This document shows positions 8,079-16,634 of a DNA stretch of 64,000 nucleotides, one piece after another. This stretch comes from VRUE01 sp963737575. Its GTDB lineage: Bacteria > Actinomycetota > Thermoleophilia > Solirubrobacterales > 70-9. Location of the stretch: positions 5,845 to 69,844 of the forward strand of contig CAVTTJ010000010.1 of NCBI GenBank assembly GCA_963737575.1, given 5' to 3'. Position numbers and translations under genes: made by a program. The stretch's first letter is position 1. Each line of letters begins with the position of its first letter. The notes under the pieces were generated by a model. It did no database searches, was not told where the DNA came from, and was given only the letters and a program-made list of their open reading frames with translations.

Positions 8079-9476
8079 ATGAAGCACACGCCACACGGCT
8101 ACTGGCTCGAGGAGGCCGGCGAGCCCGAGGCCGCGCCGCCGCTCGCCGGCGACCTGAGCGCGGACGTCGTCGTCGTCGGTGGCGGCTACAGCGGGATGTG
8201 GGCGGCCTGGCACCTGAAGGCGCTCGAGCCCGACGCCCGGGTCGTCCTGCTCGAGGCCTCGACCTGCGGCCACGGGCCGAGCGGGCGCAACGGCGGCTTC
8301 TGCAACGTGATGTGGTTCTCGCTCCAGAACATGCGCGAGCGCTGGGGCGACGCCGCCGCGGTCGCGGTCGCCGAAGCCTCGCGGGAGGCCGTCGGGGGGG
8401 TCGGCGAGTTCTGCGAGAGCCAGGGGGTCGACGCCTGGTACCGCCACGGCGGCTACCTGCAGGTCTCGACCGCCCCCGCCCAGGACGGGATCTGGACCGA
8501 GACCGTCGATGCCTGCCGCGAGCTCGGGGTCGAGGAAGCGGTGACCGCGCTCGACGCCGAGGGCGTCGCCGGCCACTGCCGCTCGCCGGCCTTCCGCGGC
8601 GGCGCCTTCTACGAGGACTCGGCGACCGTGCAGCCGGCCCGGCTCGCGCTCGGTCTCCGCGACCGCCTCCGGGCGGTCGGCGTGGAGGTCCACGAGGCCT
8701 CGGCGGTGCGCTCGCTGCGGACCGCCCCCGACGGGGTCGAGGCGCGCACCGACGGCGGCACGGTGAAGGGTGGCTCGGCGGTGATCGCGATCGGCAGCGC
8801 GGCGGCCGGCAGGCACGGGCCGCTCCGCGGCCGGCTCACCGTCACCTCGTCCCACATCGTCCTCACCGAGCCGGTCCCGGACGTCCTCGAGGAGGTCGGC
8901 TGGACCGGCGGCGAGTGCATCACCGACTGCCGGACGATGCTCCACTACTTCCGCACGACTCCGGATGGCCGCATCGCATTCGGCCTCGGCGGCGGCCGGA
9001 TCTCCTTCAACGCCGGCCTCCATGGCCGGGTCGAGGTCGACCCCGAGGTCGTCGCGATGGCCGCCGAGCGCCTGCGTGCCTACTTCCCGGGCCTCGAGGG
9101 GCGCCAGATCACCCACGCCTGGGGCGGCCCGATCGACGTCTCCCCGACCCACCTGCCGCTGGTGATGCCGCTCCGCGGCGGCCGCGCCTTCGTCACCGCC
9201 GGCTACACGGGAAACGGCGTCGGCCCCGCCAACATGGTCGGCCGGGCGATGGCCTCCCTCGCGCTCGACCGCCGCGACGAGCACTCGCGGCTTGCGATCG
9301 TCGACCCCTCACCCCACCGCGTTCCCCCCGAGCCCTTCCACTGGATCGGCGGCAGCCTGATCCGCCGCGGGATCATCAGCAAGGAGAACGCCGAGGCGAA
9401 CGGCCACGCCCCCAACCCCCTCGCCACCGCCATCGCCAAGGTCCCCGAGCTGATCGGCTTCCACATCGGCAGGTAG
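8079..9476 (+). CDS. FAD-dependent amine oxidoreductase (DAO/PuuB-like)
   Basis: The 465-residue protein opens with a Rossmann dinucleotide motif, VVVVGGGYSGMWAAWHLK (30-47), followed by the DAO-family SGRNGGFCN loop near residue 68 and a C-terminal FAD-contacting segment, AFVTAGYTGNGVGPANMVGR. This layout matches glycine/D-amino-acid oxidase and gamma-glutamylputrescine oxidase relatives, which oxidise amino groups to imines with FAD. A GTG six bases upstream (8073) is an alternative start. The divergent decarboxylase, the Pot-type transporter, the aminotransferase and the semialdehyde dehydrogenases nearby point to an amine or polyamine substrate; this is inference. Confidence 0.82.
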   Translation: MKHTPHGYWLEEAGEPEAAPPLAGDLSADVVVVGGGYSGMWAAWHLKALEPDARVVLLEASTCGHGPSGRNGGFCNVMWFSLQNMRERWGDAAAVAVAEASREAVGGVGEFCESQGVDAWYRHGGYLQVSTAPAQDGIWTETVDACRELGVEEAVTALDAEGVAGHCRSPAFRGGAFYEDSATVQPARLALGLRDRLRAVGVEVHEASAVRSLRTAPDGVEARTDGGTVKGGSAVIAIGSAAAGRHGPLRGRLTVTSSHIVLTEPVPDVLEEVGWTGGECITDCRTMLHYFRTTPDGRIAFGLGGGRISFNAGLHGRVEVDPEVVAMAAERLRAYFPGLEGRQITHAWGGPIDVSPTHLPLVMPLRGGRAFVTAGYTGNGVGPANMVGRAMASLALDRRDEHSRLAIVDPSPHRVPPEPFHWIGGSLIRRGIISKENAEANGHAPNPLATAIAKVPELIGFHIGR

Positions 9477-9584
9477 GGGAGAATTGGCCGCCCCGCGAGT
9501 GGCCTTGGGGAGGGCCATGGTCGGTGAACCGGCCCACCGGCGGTTAGGGTGATCGGAACTTGGGAAACGGCTAAGGAGGATTCG

Positions 9585-10067
9585 ATGCGAAGAAGGTTGA
9601 TCTTCGGGCTGGGTGTGAGTGTGGCCCTCATCGTCGGAGTCTGTGCGGCTGGTTGCGGCAGCGGCAGCTCGACCACCACCGAAACAACCGCCGCGATCAG
9701 CAAGGCCGAATTCATTGCGAAGGGCAATGCGATCTGCGTCAAAGGCGAAAAGGCGCAGGAAGCCGAAATCAACGCCTACGTCAAGAAACACAACCTGGAG
9801 AACAAGAAACCGACAAAGGCGGAGCAGGCCGAGATGGCGGAAACCGTCTTCGTTCCGAACATCCAGTCTCAGATCGACGCTGTGACGGCCCTGGGGGCGC
9901 CGAGTGGCGAGGAACAGCAGGTGAAATCGGCAATTGAAATTTCCCAGCAGACCCTCGATAGAGGCAAGGCGAATCCTGCGTTGTTCTTCAGCAACGAAAA
10001 TATCTTCGCCGCAGCGGGTAAGCAATTGCACGCGCTTGGTCTTGCCGCGTGCGCTTCGAACAGCTGA
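9585..10067 (+). CDS. small lipoprotein of unknown function
   Basis: ATG 9585 is preceded by AAGGAGG at good spacing, so the longer open frame starting at 9549 is not used. The product has a lipoprotein signal (MRRRLIFGLGVSVALIVG, lipobox AAGC), then a Ser/Thr-rich linker and a Lys/Glu-rich helical domain of about 110 residues with cysteines in AICVKG and LAACAS. Related small Thr-rich lipoproteins are common in this bacterial group, but no role is known to me. A TTAGGGT element at 9544-9550 could be its -10 region, leaving a leader of roughly 30 nt. Confidence 0.75.
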   Translation: MRRRLIFGLGVSVALIVGVCAAGCGSGSSTTTETTAAISKAEFIAKGNAICVKGEKAQEAEINAYVKKHNLENKKPTKAEQAEMAETVFVPNIQSQIDAVTALGAPSGEEQQVKSAIEISQQTLDRGKANPALFFSNENIFAAAGKQLHALGLAACASNS

Positions 10068-10221
10068 GCCTTCTTGGTGGGAGGCCAGCAGATGTCAGAT
10101 GACTTGGTCGTTGGGGCTTCAATCGTCTCCACGGATGGCAACCCCGCTAAGCGGCTGCGGGTGAGGGCTCGCTCGCGAGCTCGGCGCTCCTCTCCAGCAC
10201 GTGGCCGAATCCGCGGGCGAG

Positions 10222-10611
10222 CTATCGGGCGAAGATCGCGTCGAGGGTGCTGCCGATCAGCGGGATCGGGATCTCGAAGGAGGATGTCCATACCGCGTCG
10301 GTGCCGGCCTCGGTCGGTGTGAGCCGGATGCTGCCGCCTTCGTGGCGGAAGGGAAGGCCGCGGACGTCGCGGATCAGGTAGTCGAGGCGGGCCGGCGGCT
10401 CGAACGCGGTGACCTCCTCCTCGAAGCGGAACGGCCCCAGCCAGACCCAGCGAACGGCGCCGAGGCCGTTGGGGGCGGGGTCTCCGGTCTTCACCAACTC
10501 GGAGCGGCGGATCCCGTCGAAGCGGTCGTAGCGCGCGTGATCGGCGATGAGGTCGAACACCGCCTGCGGCGGCGCCTCGAGCCGCCTCGTGACCCGGATC
10601 GATCGCCTCAC
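10222..10611 (-). CDS. SRPBCC (START/polyketide-cyclase fold) protein
   Basis: From GTG 10609-10611 the 129-residue protein reads VRRSIRVTRRLEAPPQAVFD, the typical SRPBCC opening strand and helix. Later strands include GLGAVRWVWLGPFRFEEEVT and the C-terminal helix IGSTLDAIFAR. This fold binds hydrophobic ligands; most members of this length have no known substrate. It starts 4 bp after the stop of the aldehyde dehydrogenase gene and is the last gene of the long minus-strand transporter/catabolic run. Confidence 0.75.
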   Translation of the reverse strand: MRRSIRVTRRLEAPPQAVFDLIADHARYDRFDGIRRSELVKTGDPAPNGLGAVRWVWLGPFRFEEEVTAFEPPARLDYLIRDVRGLPFRHEGGSIRLTPTEAGTDAVWTSSFEIPIPLIGSTLDAIFAR

Positions 10612-10615
10612 CGCC

Positions 10616-12077
10616 TCACCACCGGCTGGTGATGACCTTCTTGCGGGTGTAGAAGTCGACCGCGTCGGTGCCGTTTGCGTGGAGATCGCCGTCCATCGAG
10701 TCCTTCCAGCCCGAGAACGGGAACCAGGCGACCGGCGCCGGGACGCCGATGTTGACGCCGAGCATTCCGGCCTCGGCGCCGTAGCGGTAGGCGCGGGCGG
10801 CCTCACCCGAGGAGGTGAAGATCGCGCCGGCGTTGCCGTAGCGCGACCCGTTCAGGAACTCGAGGGCGGAGTCGAGGTCGGGCGCGTCGACGACGGTCAG
10901 CAGCGGGCCGAAGAGCTCGTCGCGGGCCAGCTCCGACTCGGCGTCGGCGACGGCGATCGTCGGCCCCAGCAGCGTCCCCCCCGGCCCGGCGTCGCCGCGG
11001 CCGTCGAGCAGGAGCTCGGCGCCCTCGCCCTCGCCGCGCTCGATCGCCGCCGCGACGCGCTCGCGCGACTCGGCCGAGACCATCGGGCAGACGTCGGTCG
11101 CCGGATCCTCGCCCGCCCCGACGCTGAGCGCGGAGGCGGCGGCAACGAGGGCCTGCGCGGACCTCGGCCCGGCGCTCCTCGTCGCCGACCGCGACGCACA
11201 CCGAACCCGCCAGGCAGCGCTGGCCGGCGGCGCCGAAGGCCGAGCCCATGATCGCCGGCATCGAGCGCTCGAGATCGGCGTCGGGCATCACGACGAGCGA
11301 GTTCTTCGCCCCGCCGAGCGCCTGCACCCGCTTGCCGCTCGCGGCACCGCCCTGGGCGATGATCCTCGCCGTCTCCGCCCTGCCGACGAAGGAGACGGCG
11401 TCGATCTCGGGCTCCTCGAGGATCGCGGTGACCGCGTCGCGGCCGCCGTGAACGAGGTTGACGACGCCGTCAGGTATCTGCTCGACCGAGTCGACGATCT
11501 CGGCGATCAGCGCCGCCGGCCGCGGGTCCTGCTCGGAGGGCTTGAGGATGAAGCTGTTGCCGCAGGCGATCGCGTAGGGCAGGAACCAGAGCGGGATCAT
11601 CGCCGGGAAATTGAACGGGGTGATCGCGGCGACGACGCCGACCGGCTGGCGCACCAGCTCGACGTCGACCCCGGCGGCGACCCCCTCCAGAGTCTCGCCC
11701 TTCAGCAGGTGCGGGATCGCCGCCGCCGACTCGACCGACTCGATCCCCCGCCCGACCTCGCCGTCGGCGTCGGCCAGCGTCTTGCCCATGTCGGCGGTGA
11801 CCAGCGCCGTCAGCTCCTCGCGGCGGGTCAGCAGGCCGTCGCGCAGCGCCAGGACCGCCCGCGCTCGCTGTTGCGGCGGCACCGCGCGCCAGCCGGGCTG
11901 CGCCGCTCTGGCGGCCTCGGCCGCAGCGCGGACCTCGGCCGCGCCGCTCAGCGGCACCAGCGCCGACACCTCACCGGTGGCAGGGGCGACGTCGTCGAGC
12001 GTGCCGACCCCCTCGACCTCTCGCCAGGCGCCGCCGATGTAGTTGCGGAGCCGCTCCGTTGCCACCGTCGAGCTCAT
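10616..12077 (-). pseudogene. mmsA: CoA-acylating (methyl)malonate-semialdehyde dehydrogenase, one frameshift
   Basis: The N-terminal 290 residues show an ALDH with the MmsA signature: ITPFNFPAMIPLWF near 152, QALGGAKNSLVVMPDAD near 252-267 and catalytic Cys288 in GAAGQRCLAGS. The Glu that activates water in hydrolytic ALDHs is Ala in QALGGA, as expected for a CoA-dependent enzyme. The C-terminal third (VNIGVPAPVAWFPFSGWK, DAVDFYTRKKVITSRW) lies in another frame; one extra G near 11149-11153 explains the break. The corrected length of about 486 matches the family. It would turn malonate semialdehyde (from beta-alanine) or methylmalonate semialdehyde into acetyl- or propionyl-CoA. ATGA overlap with potC indicates cotranscription. 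Confidence 0.85.
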
Positions 12078-12922
12078 GCCGTCGCCGATCCGGTCGCGGG
12101 AATCATCGTCGTCTCCTGCTCGGGCCGCACCGCCGCCATCCTTTCGGCGCGGCGCTGCTGCCAGGTCGCGTAGCCCATCGCCGAGACGGTGGTGAAGAAG
12201 AGGAGCATCGCGATCACGTTGACTTCAACCGGGATCCCGCGCTGGGCGGCGCCGAAGATGTAGAGCGGAAATGTGACCGTGGTCCCCGAGTTGAAGTTGG
12301 AGATGACGAAGTCGTCGATCGAGAGCGCGAAGGCCAGCATCGCGCCGCCGAAGATCCCCGGCATGATCAGCGGCAGGGTGATCAGGCGGAAGGTGTGGAA
12401 CGGGCTGGCGCCGAGGTCCTTGGCCGCCTCCTCGAGGTTGCGGTCAAACCCGATCAGGCGCGAGCGGACGACGATGACGACAAAGCTGATGCAGAACATG
12501 ACGTGGGCGATCAGCAGCGTCTCGAACCCGAGCGAGATGGCGCCCCAAAGGAGGAAGAACGAGAGTAGTGCGGCCCCCATCACTACCTCCGGCGTCGCCA
12601 GCGGGATCACGATCAGAAAGTTCGCGAGCCGCCTGCCAAAGAACTTGTGGCGGACCAGCGCCAGCGCCATCAGTGTCCCGATGACCGTCGAGATCGCAGT
12701 TGCGAGGACGGCGAGTTTGAGGCTGGTCAGGAGCGCTTCGGTCAGTTCTTCGCGACTGAACGCGTGGGCCCAGTGTTCGAAGGTGAACCCGACCCACGTG
12801 TAGTTGTACCTGCCAGTCGGATCGTTGAACGAGAAGATAAAGATGACGACGATCGGGATCAGCAGGTAGAGCACCACGAGCCCGGCGACGATGTTCAGCG
12901 CGTGCTCCCGCAGCCACTTCAT
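12074..12922 (-). CDS. potC: spermidine/putrescine-type ABC transporter permease, PotC-like
   Basis: The 282-residue protein has six predicted membrane helices and the cytoplasmic EAA loop EEAAKDLGASPFHTFRLITL near residue 165, which docks on the ATPase. The N-terminus (AGLVVLYLLIPIVVIFIFSF) and the ALSIDDFVIS block near 205 match PotC/YdcV-type permeases. ATG 12920-12922 overlaps the stop of the sister permease, and the stop overlaps the aldehyde dehydrogenase start by 4 nt, so translation is probably coupled. It works in the cytoplasmic membrane with the PotB-, PotD- and PotA-like proteins encoded next to it. Confidence 0.9.
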   Translation of the reverse strand: MKWLREHALNIVAGLVVLYLLIPIVVIFIFSFNDPTGRYNYTWVGFTFEHWAHAFSREELTEALLTSLKLAVLATAISTVIGTLMALALVRHKFFGRRLANFLIVIPLATPEVVMGAALLSFFLLWGAISLGFETLLIAHVMFCISFVVIVVRSRLIGFDRNLEEAAKDLGASPFHTFRLITLPLIMPGIFGGAMLAFALSIDDFVISNFNSGTTVTFPLYIFGAAQRGIPVEVNVIAMLLFFTTVSAMGYATWQQRRAERMAAVRPEQETTMIPATGSATA

Positions 12923-13779
12923 CGCGCCTCCTCCCCCATCAGCGCCTCGGACCCGGCGAAGCGGATGTAGATCACGACCAAGATCATGATCAACACCATC
13001 AATACGAAGGAGAGCGCCGCCGCCGCCGGATAGTCGGCCTGGCTCAGGTAAAGCGACTGGATGACGTTGCCGATCATCCTGTTGCCGGCGCCGCCGAGGA
13101 ACTGGGCGTTGACGTAGTCGCCCGCGGCCGGGATGAAGGTCAGCAGGGTGCCCGCGACTATCCCGGGCAGCGAGAGCGGCAGCGTCACGCGCAGGAAGCT
13201 CTGGGTGGCGGAGCTATAGAGGTCCTTCGCCGCCTCGATCAGCCTTCCGTCGATCCGGTCGAGGCTGGCGTAGAGCGGCAGGATCATGAACGGCAGGAAG
13301 TTGTAGGTGAGCCCGGCGATCACGGCGCCGCTGGTGGCCAGCACGTGGCCGCTGGGAGCGAGGCCGACTGCCTTCAGCACTTCGGTCACCGGGCTTTCGT
13401 CGGAGAGGATCGTCTCCCAGGCGATCGTCCGGATCAGGTAGGTGGTGAAGAACGGGGCGATGACCGCGAACAGGAGTGCGTTCTTCCACCGGCCGGCCTT
13501 AAACGCGATCACGTAGGCCAGCGGATAGCCGATGACCAGCGTCAGCAGCGTCGCCGTCCCCGCGTAGAAAAAGGAGCGGACGAACTGGGTGTCGTAGGAG
13601 GAGAGTGCTTCGCTGTAGTTCGACCAGTTCCAGCTGAATTCGAGGCTGCCGACGAACCCCGACTCGAGCGATAGTTTGGCGAGGAAGTAGAGCGGGACGA
13701 CGAAGAAGAGGACGAGCCAGATCGTCCCCGGCCCGAGCAGGAAGTAGGGGACGGCGCGGCGGCGGAGGGTGGCGATCAT
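12919..13779 (-). CDS. potB: spermidine/putrescine-type ABC transporter permease, PotB-like
   Basis: A 286-residue permease with six membrane helices, starting MIATLRRRAVPYFLLGPGTI. The EAA loop reads IEAAKDLYSSATQSFLRVTL near residue 184. The FLGGAGNRMIGNVIQSLYL block after the fifth helix is typical of the PotB/YdcU group. It begins 37 bp after the binding-protein gene and ends with a 4-nt overlap with the PotC-like gene. Substrate class (polyamine) is inferred from the family and the surrounding amine-catabolic genes. Confidence 0.9.
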   Translation of the reverse strand: MIATLRRRAVPYFLLGPGTIWLVLFFVVPLYFLAKLSLESGFVGSLEFSWNWSNYSEALSSYDTQFVRSFFYAGTATLLTLVIGYPLAYVIAFKAGRWKNALLFAVIAPFFTTYLIRTIAWETILSDESPVTEVLKAVGLAPSGHVLATSGAVIAGLTYNFLPFMILPLYASLDRIDGRLIEAAKDLYSSATQSFLRVTLPLSLPGIVAGTLLTFIPAAGDYVNAQFLGGAGNRMIGNVIQSLYLSQADYPAAAALSFVLMVLIMILVVIYIRFAGSEALMGEEAR

Positions 13780-13816
13780 GCCACCGACTCCGCGTTGCCC
13801 GCGCCGCCCATACCTC

Positions 13817-14987
13817 TCAGCCGTTCAGCACCGCGTTGAACGCCCCGATCACGTTCTGTTCCTCTTCGCCTTCGAGCGGCGGCGTCGGCGAGCACGTCTT
13901 CGTGAATTCTTCGCTGGGGAAGATGAGCGGGTTTTTCGCCAGTTCCGGATCGCTCTTTTCGAATATCTGTTTGACGCCTTCGACCGGTGTCACGTAGTTG
14001 ACGTATTCGGCGATCTGGGCCTGGTTTTTTGGTTCGTAGACGTAGTTCATGAATGCCTCGGCAGCGGTCGGGTTCGGCGCCCCGATCGGGATCACCATGT
14101 CTTCGGACCACAGCATGCAGCCCTGGGTCGGCACCCGCCATTCGAGGTTCGGGTTGTCGGCCTGGAGCTGGACCGCGTCTCCCGACCACCCGATCACCGC
14201 AGCGGCGTCGCCGCTGGTCAGGTCACGCGCGTAGTCGTTGCCGGTGAAGCGTCGGATCTGGCCAGATTCCGCGGCGCCCTTGATTTTTTCGATCGCCTTC
14301 ATCCAGTCGGCTTCGGTCGCAGTCTCGAGGGTCGGTCCCTTCGCACTTCATCACCAACGGCACCGTTTCCCTGACTTCGTTGAGGAAGTCGACCTTGCCC
14401 TTGTATTTGGGGTTGAACAGGTCGCAGATCGAGCGCACTTCAGGCGCCAGTTCTTTGTTGACGATGATCCCGGTCATCCCGCTCTGCCAGGGCACCGTGT
14501 AGGCGCGGTTCGGGTCGTTAGGCGGGTGGCGCAGGCTCGCCAGCAGGTTCCGTTCGACGTTGGGGAGGGCCGACTTGTCGAGGTTCTGGAGGTAGCCCAG
14601 CTTGTACATTTTGTTCGTCTCGTAGCCGGCGAGGACGAAGATGCTGCGGCCGCCCGATTCGCCTTCCTGCAGCAGCGGCTGCATCTTGCTGAAGAATTCT
14701 TCGTTCGAGTTGATGTCCTCGATGTACTTCACGCTGATCCCGCTCGCCTTTTCGAAGTTGGGGACCGTTTCCTTGTCGATGTAAAGCGGCCAGTTCGAGA
14801 TCGTGAGGCTGCCCGACGGTTTCGTTTCCAGCTTCACGGTCTGAACTTCCTTGCTGCCGCCGCCTTCGATCCCGCCGCCGCCGCCGCAGGCGACGAGGCC
14901 GATGGCCGCCGCAAAGACGGCCACCGCGGTCGCTGCCAACAGCGAGGCCCGTCCTCTCCCCTTGTCACTGCTGCCCATCCGACTCAC
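13817..14987 (-). pseudogene. potD: polyamine ABC transporter substrate-binding lipoprotein, PotD-like, one frameshift
   Basis: The N-terminus has a lipoprotein signal with lipobox LVAC (Cys34), then the PotD-type start of the mature domain, GSLTISNWPLYIDKETVPNF and YIEDINSNEEFFSKMQPLL. The C-terminal lobe (VIGWSGDAVQLQADNP, MVIPIGAPNPTAAEAFMNYV) is in a second frame. The break lies near 14330 in TGCGAAGGGACCGACC; one base restores a protein of about 389 residues. It should capture polyamines outside the membrane and deliver them to the PotBC-like permease. It overlaps the ATPase gene by 23 nt. Confidence 0.85.
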
Positions 14988-16149
14988 CTCTCTTGGTTGA
15001 TGCGAGCTCTCCGTCGCCGGAGGCTCCGTTTGCCTCGCTGCTCAAGTTCCCGGTCATCGACTCCCGCACGACGTGCATGTGCTCCGGCTCCCAGCTCAAC
15101 CCGACCGGCACGCCGCCACCGGGGAGGCGGCGCCGTTCTGCCTCGCTCGCGTTAGGGACGAGGACGGTCATCCGCACGCCGTCGCCGAGGTCGACCACGA
15201 TCTGCGTCGAGGTCCCGAGGTAGAGGGAGCTTTCGACCGTCCCCTCGACCCTCGGCAGACCGTTCGACGAGCCGGCTCCGTCCAGCGAATCGATCCGCAG
15301 CTTCTCGGGCCTGACCACGGCGTGGCAACGGTCGCCGGGCCGCAGATTCGATGTGTCGGCGCTCAGCGCCGGCCCCTGGTCGAGCTGGACCTCGCCGGAA
15401 GCGGTGACCTTGGCCGGCATCAGGTTCGAGACACCGATGAACCCAGCGACGAAGGTGGTCTCGGGCTGGTCGTAGACGGTCTCCGGGTCGGCGACCTGCT
15501 CGACACGGCCGTGATTCATGACGGCGATCCGGTCACTCATCGTCAGCGCCTCCTCCTGGTCATGGGTGACGTAGACGAAGGTGATCCCGACATCACGCTG
15601 GATCCGCTTCAGCTCAACCTGGAGCTCCTTGCGAAGTTTCAGGTCGAGGGCGCCGAGCGGCTCGTCGAGCAGCAGCACCTTCGGCAGGTTGACCAGCGCC
15701 CGGGCCAGGGCGACGCGCTGCTGCTGGCCGCCGGAGAGCTGCGACGGGCGCCGTTTCGCCTCGGCCCAGAGGCCGACCCGCTTCAGCTCGGCCTCGACCC
15801 GATTGCCGATCTCCTCCTTCGCGACCCGCTTGCGGCGCAGCCCGAAGGAGACGTTGTCCTCGACGCTCATGTGCGGAAAGAGGGCGTAGCTCTGGAAGAC
15901 CGTGTTGGTCGGCCGCCTGTGCGGCGGCAGCCCGCTGACGTCATCGCCGTCGATCCGAACCGTCCCCTCGGTCGGCTGCTCAAAGCCGCCGATCATCCGC
16001 AGCGTCGTCGTCTTCCCGCACCCGCTCGGCCCCAGCATCGTGAAGAACTCACCCTCCGCAAGCTCGAGCGTGAGGTCGTCGACGGCGAGGATGTCGCCGA
16101 AGCGCTTGCTGACCCCGCTGAGCTCGACGCTTGTGCTTCCGTTCTCCAT
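14965..16149 (-). CDS. potA: polyamine ABC transporter ATP-binding protein, PotA-like
   Basis: The 394-residue ATPase has Walker A GPSGCGKTT (40-48), a Q-loop in VFQSYALFPHM, the signature LSGGQQQRVALARAL, Walker B VLLLDEPLGALD and the switch histidine in YVTHDQEEA. A C-terminal TOBE region (VRPEKLRI, GTVESSLYLGTSTQIVVDL) identifies the spermidine/putrescine-iron-sulfate importer class. The last 35 residues are polar and not conserved. ATP hydrolysis in the cytosol powers uptake by the PotBC-like permease. It is separated by 65 bp from the upstream UspA gene and overlaps the PotD-like gene. Confidence 0.92.
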   Translation of the reverse strand: MENGSTSVELSGVSKRFGDILAVDDLTLELAEGEFFTMLGPSGCGKTTTLRMIGGFEQPTEGTVRIDGDDVSGLPPHRRPTNTVFQSYALFPHMSVEDNVSFGLRRKRVAKEEIGNRVEAELKRVGLWAEAKRRPSQLSGGQQQRVALARALVNLPKVLLLDEPLGALDLKLRKELQVELKRIQRDVGITFVYVTHDQEEALTMSDRIAVMNHGRVEQVADPETVYDQPETTFVAGFIGVSNLMPAKVTASGEVQLDQGPALSADTSNLRPGDRCHAVVRPEKLRIDSLDGAGSSNGLPRVEGTVESSLYLGTSTQIVVDLGDGVRMTVLVPNASEAERRRLPGGGVPVGLSWEPEHMHVVRESMTGNLSSEANGASGDGELASTKRGESDGQQ

Positions 16150-16214
16150 CTAACTCGAACTCCGAATCTGCATCTACCGCCTCATTCCACTGATCCGGTC
16201 ATTTGAAACTAGCG

Positions 16215-16634
16215 CTATCCCCCCGTCGGCACGACGAGCACCGGGCGCTTGGAGGCATACAGGAGCTTGTGCGGGGTCGAGCCGAGGATCACCTGTTTGA
16301 GAGGCGTTTCGCCCTGGCTGCCGACGACGATCATCCTCGCGTCGCATTCCTCCGCAACCTCGACAAGCGCGTCGACGGCACGCTTGGCGACAAGCTTCAC
16401 CTCGTGTGGGACGCCGCCGGCCTCGGCCCTCTCGCGGGCACCTGCCGTCACCTCCTCGCCGAATTCCTCGATCGCCTCCTCGTGGTCGGCGATCTCGCCA
16501 CCCCAGTAGCCGGGCGGTGCGTAGCCGAAGACGATCACGACGCCGTCTCCGAGATCGCGGGCCATTTCCAGCCCCTTGTCCAGGGCCACCTTGCCGCGCT
16601 CCGACCCGTCATAGCCGACGACTATCTGGCTCAT
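16215..16634 (-). CDS. universal stress protein, UspA family
   Basis: The 139-residue single-domain Usp begins MSQIVVGYDGSERGKVALDK and ends with the nucleotide-binding signature MIVVGSQGETP...VILGSTPHKLL, matching the G-x2-G-x9-G(S/T) pattern of ATP-binding members. The start overlaps the stop of the APC permease gene (ATGA at 16631-16634), so it is cotranscribed with the permease. Usp proteins next to transporters are common, and some sense ATP to tune transport; that role is only an inference here. Confidence 0.9.
   Translation of the reverse strand: MSQIVVGYDGSERGKVALDKGLEMARDLGDGVVIVFGYAPPGYWGGEIADHEEAIEEFGEEVTAGARERAEAGGVPHEVKLVAKRAVDALVEVAEECDARMIVVGSQGETPLKQVILGSTPHKLLYASKRPVLVVPTGG

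Noticed and set aside
10074..10322. Small plus-strand frame after the lipoprotein gene (MSDDLVVGASIV...)
   Set aside because: No ribosome-binding site, no homology, and it overlaps the SRPBCC gene on the other strand. The 10068-10221 gap shows nothing convincing.
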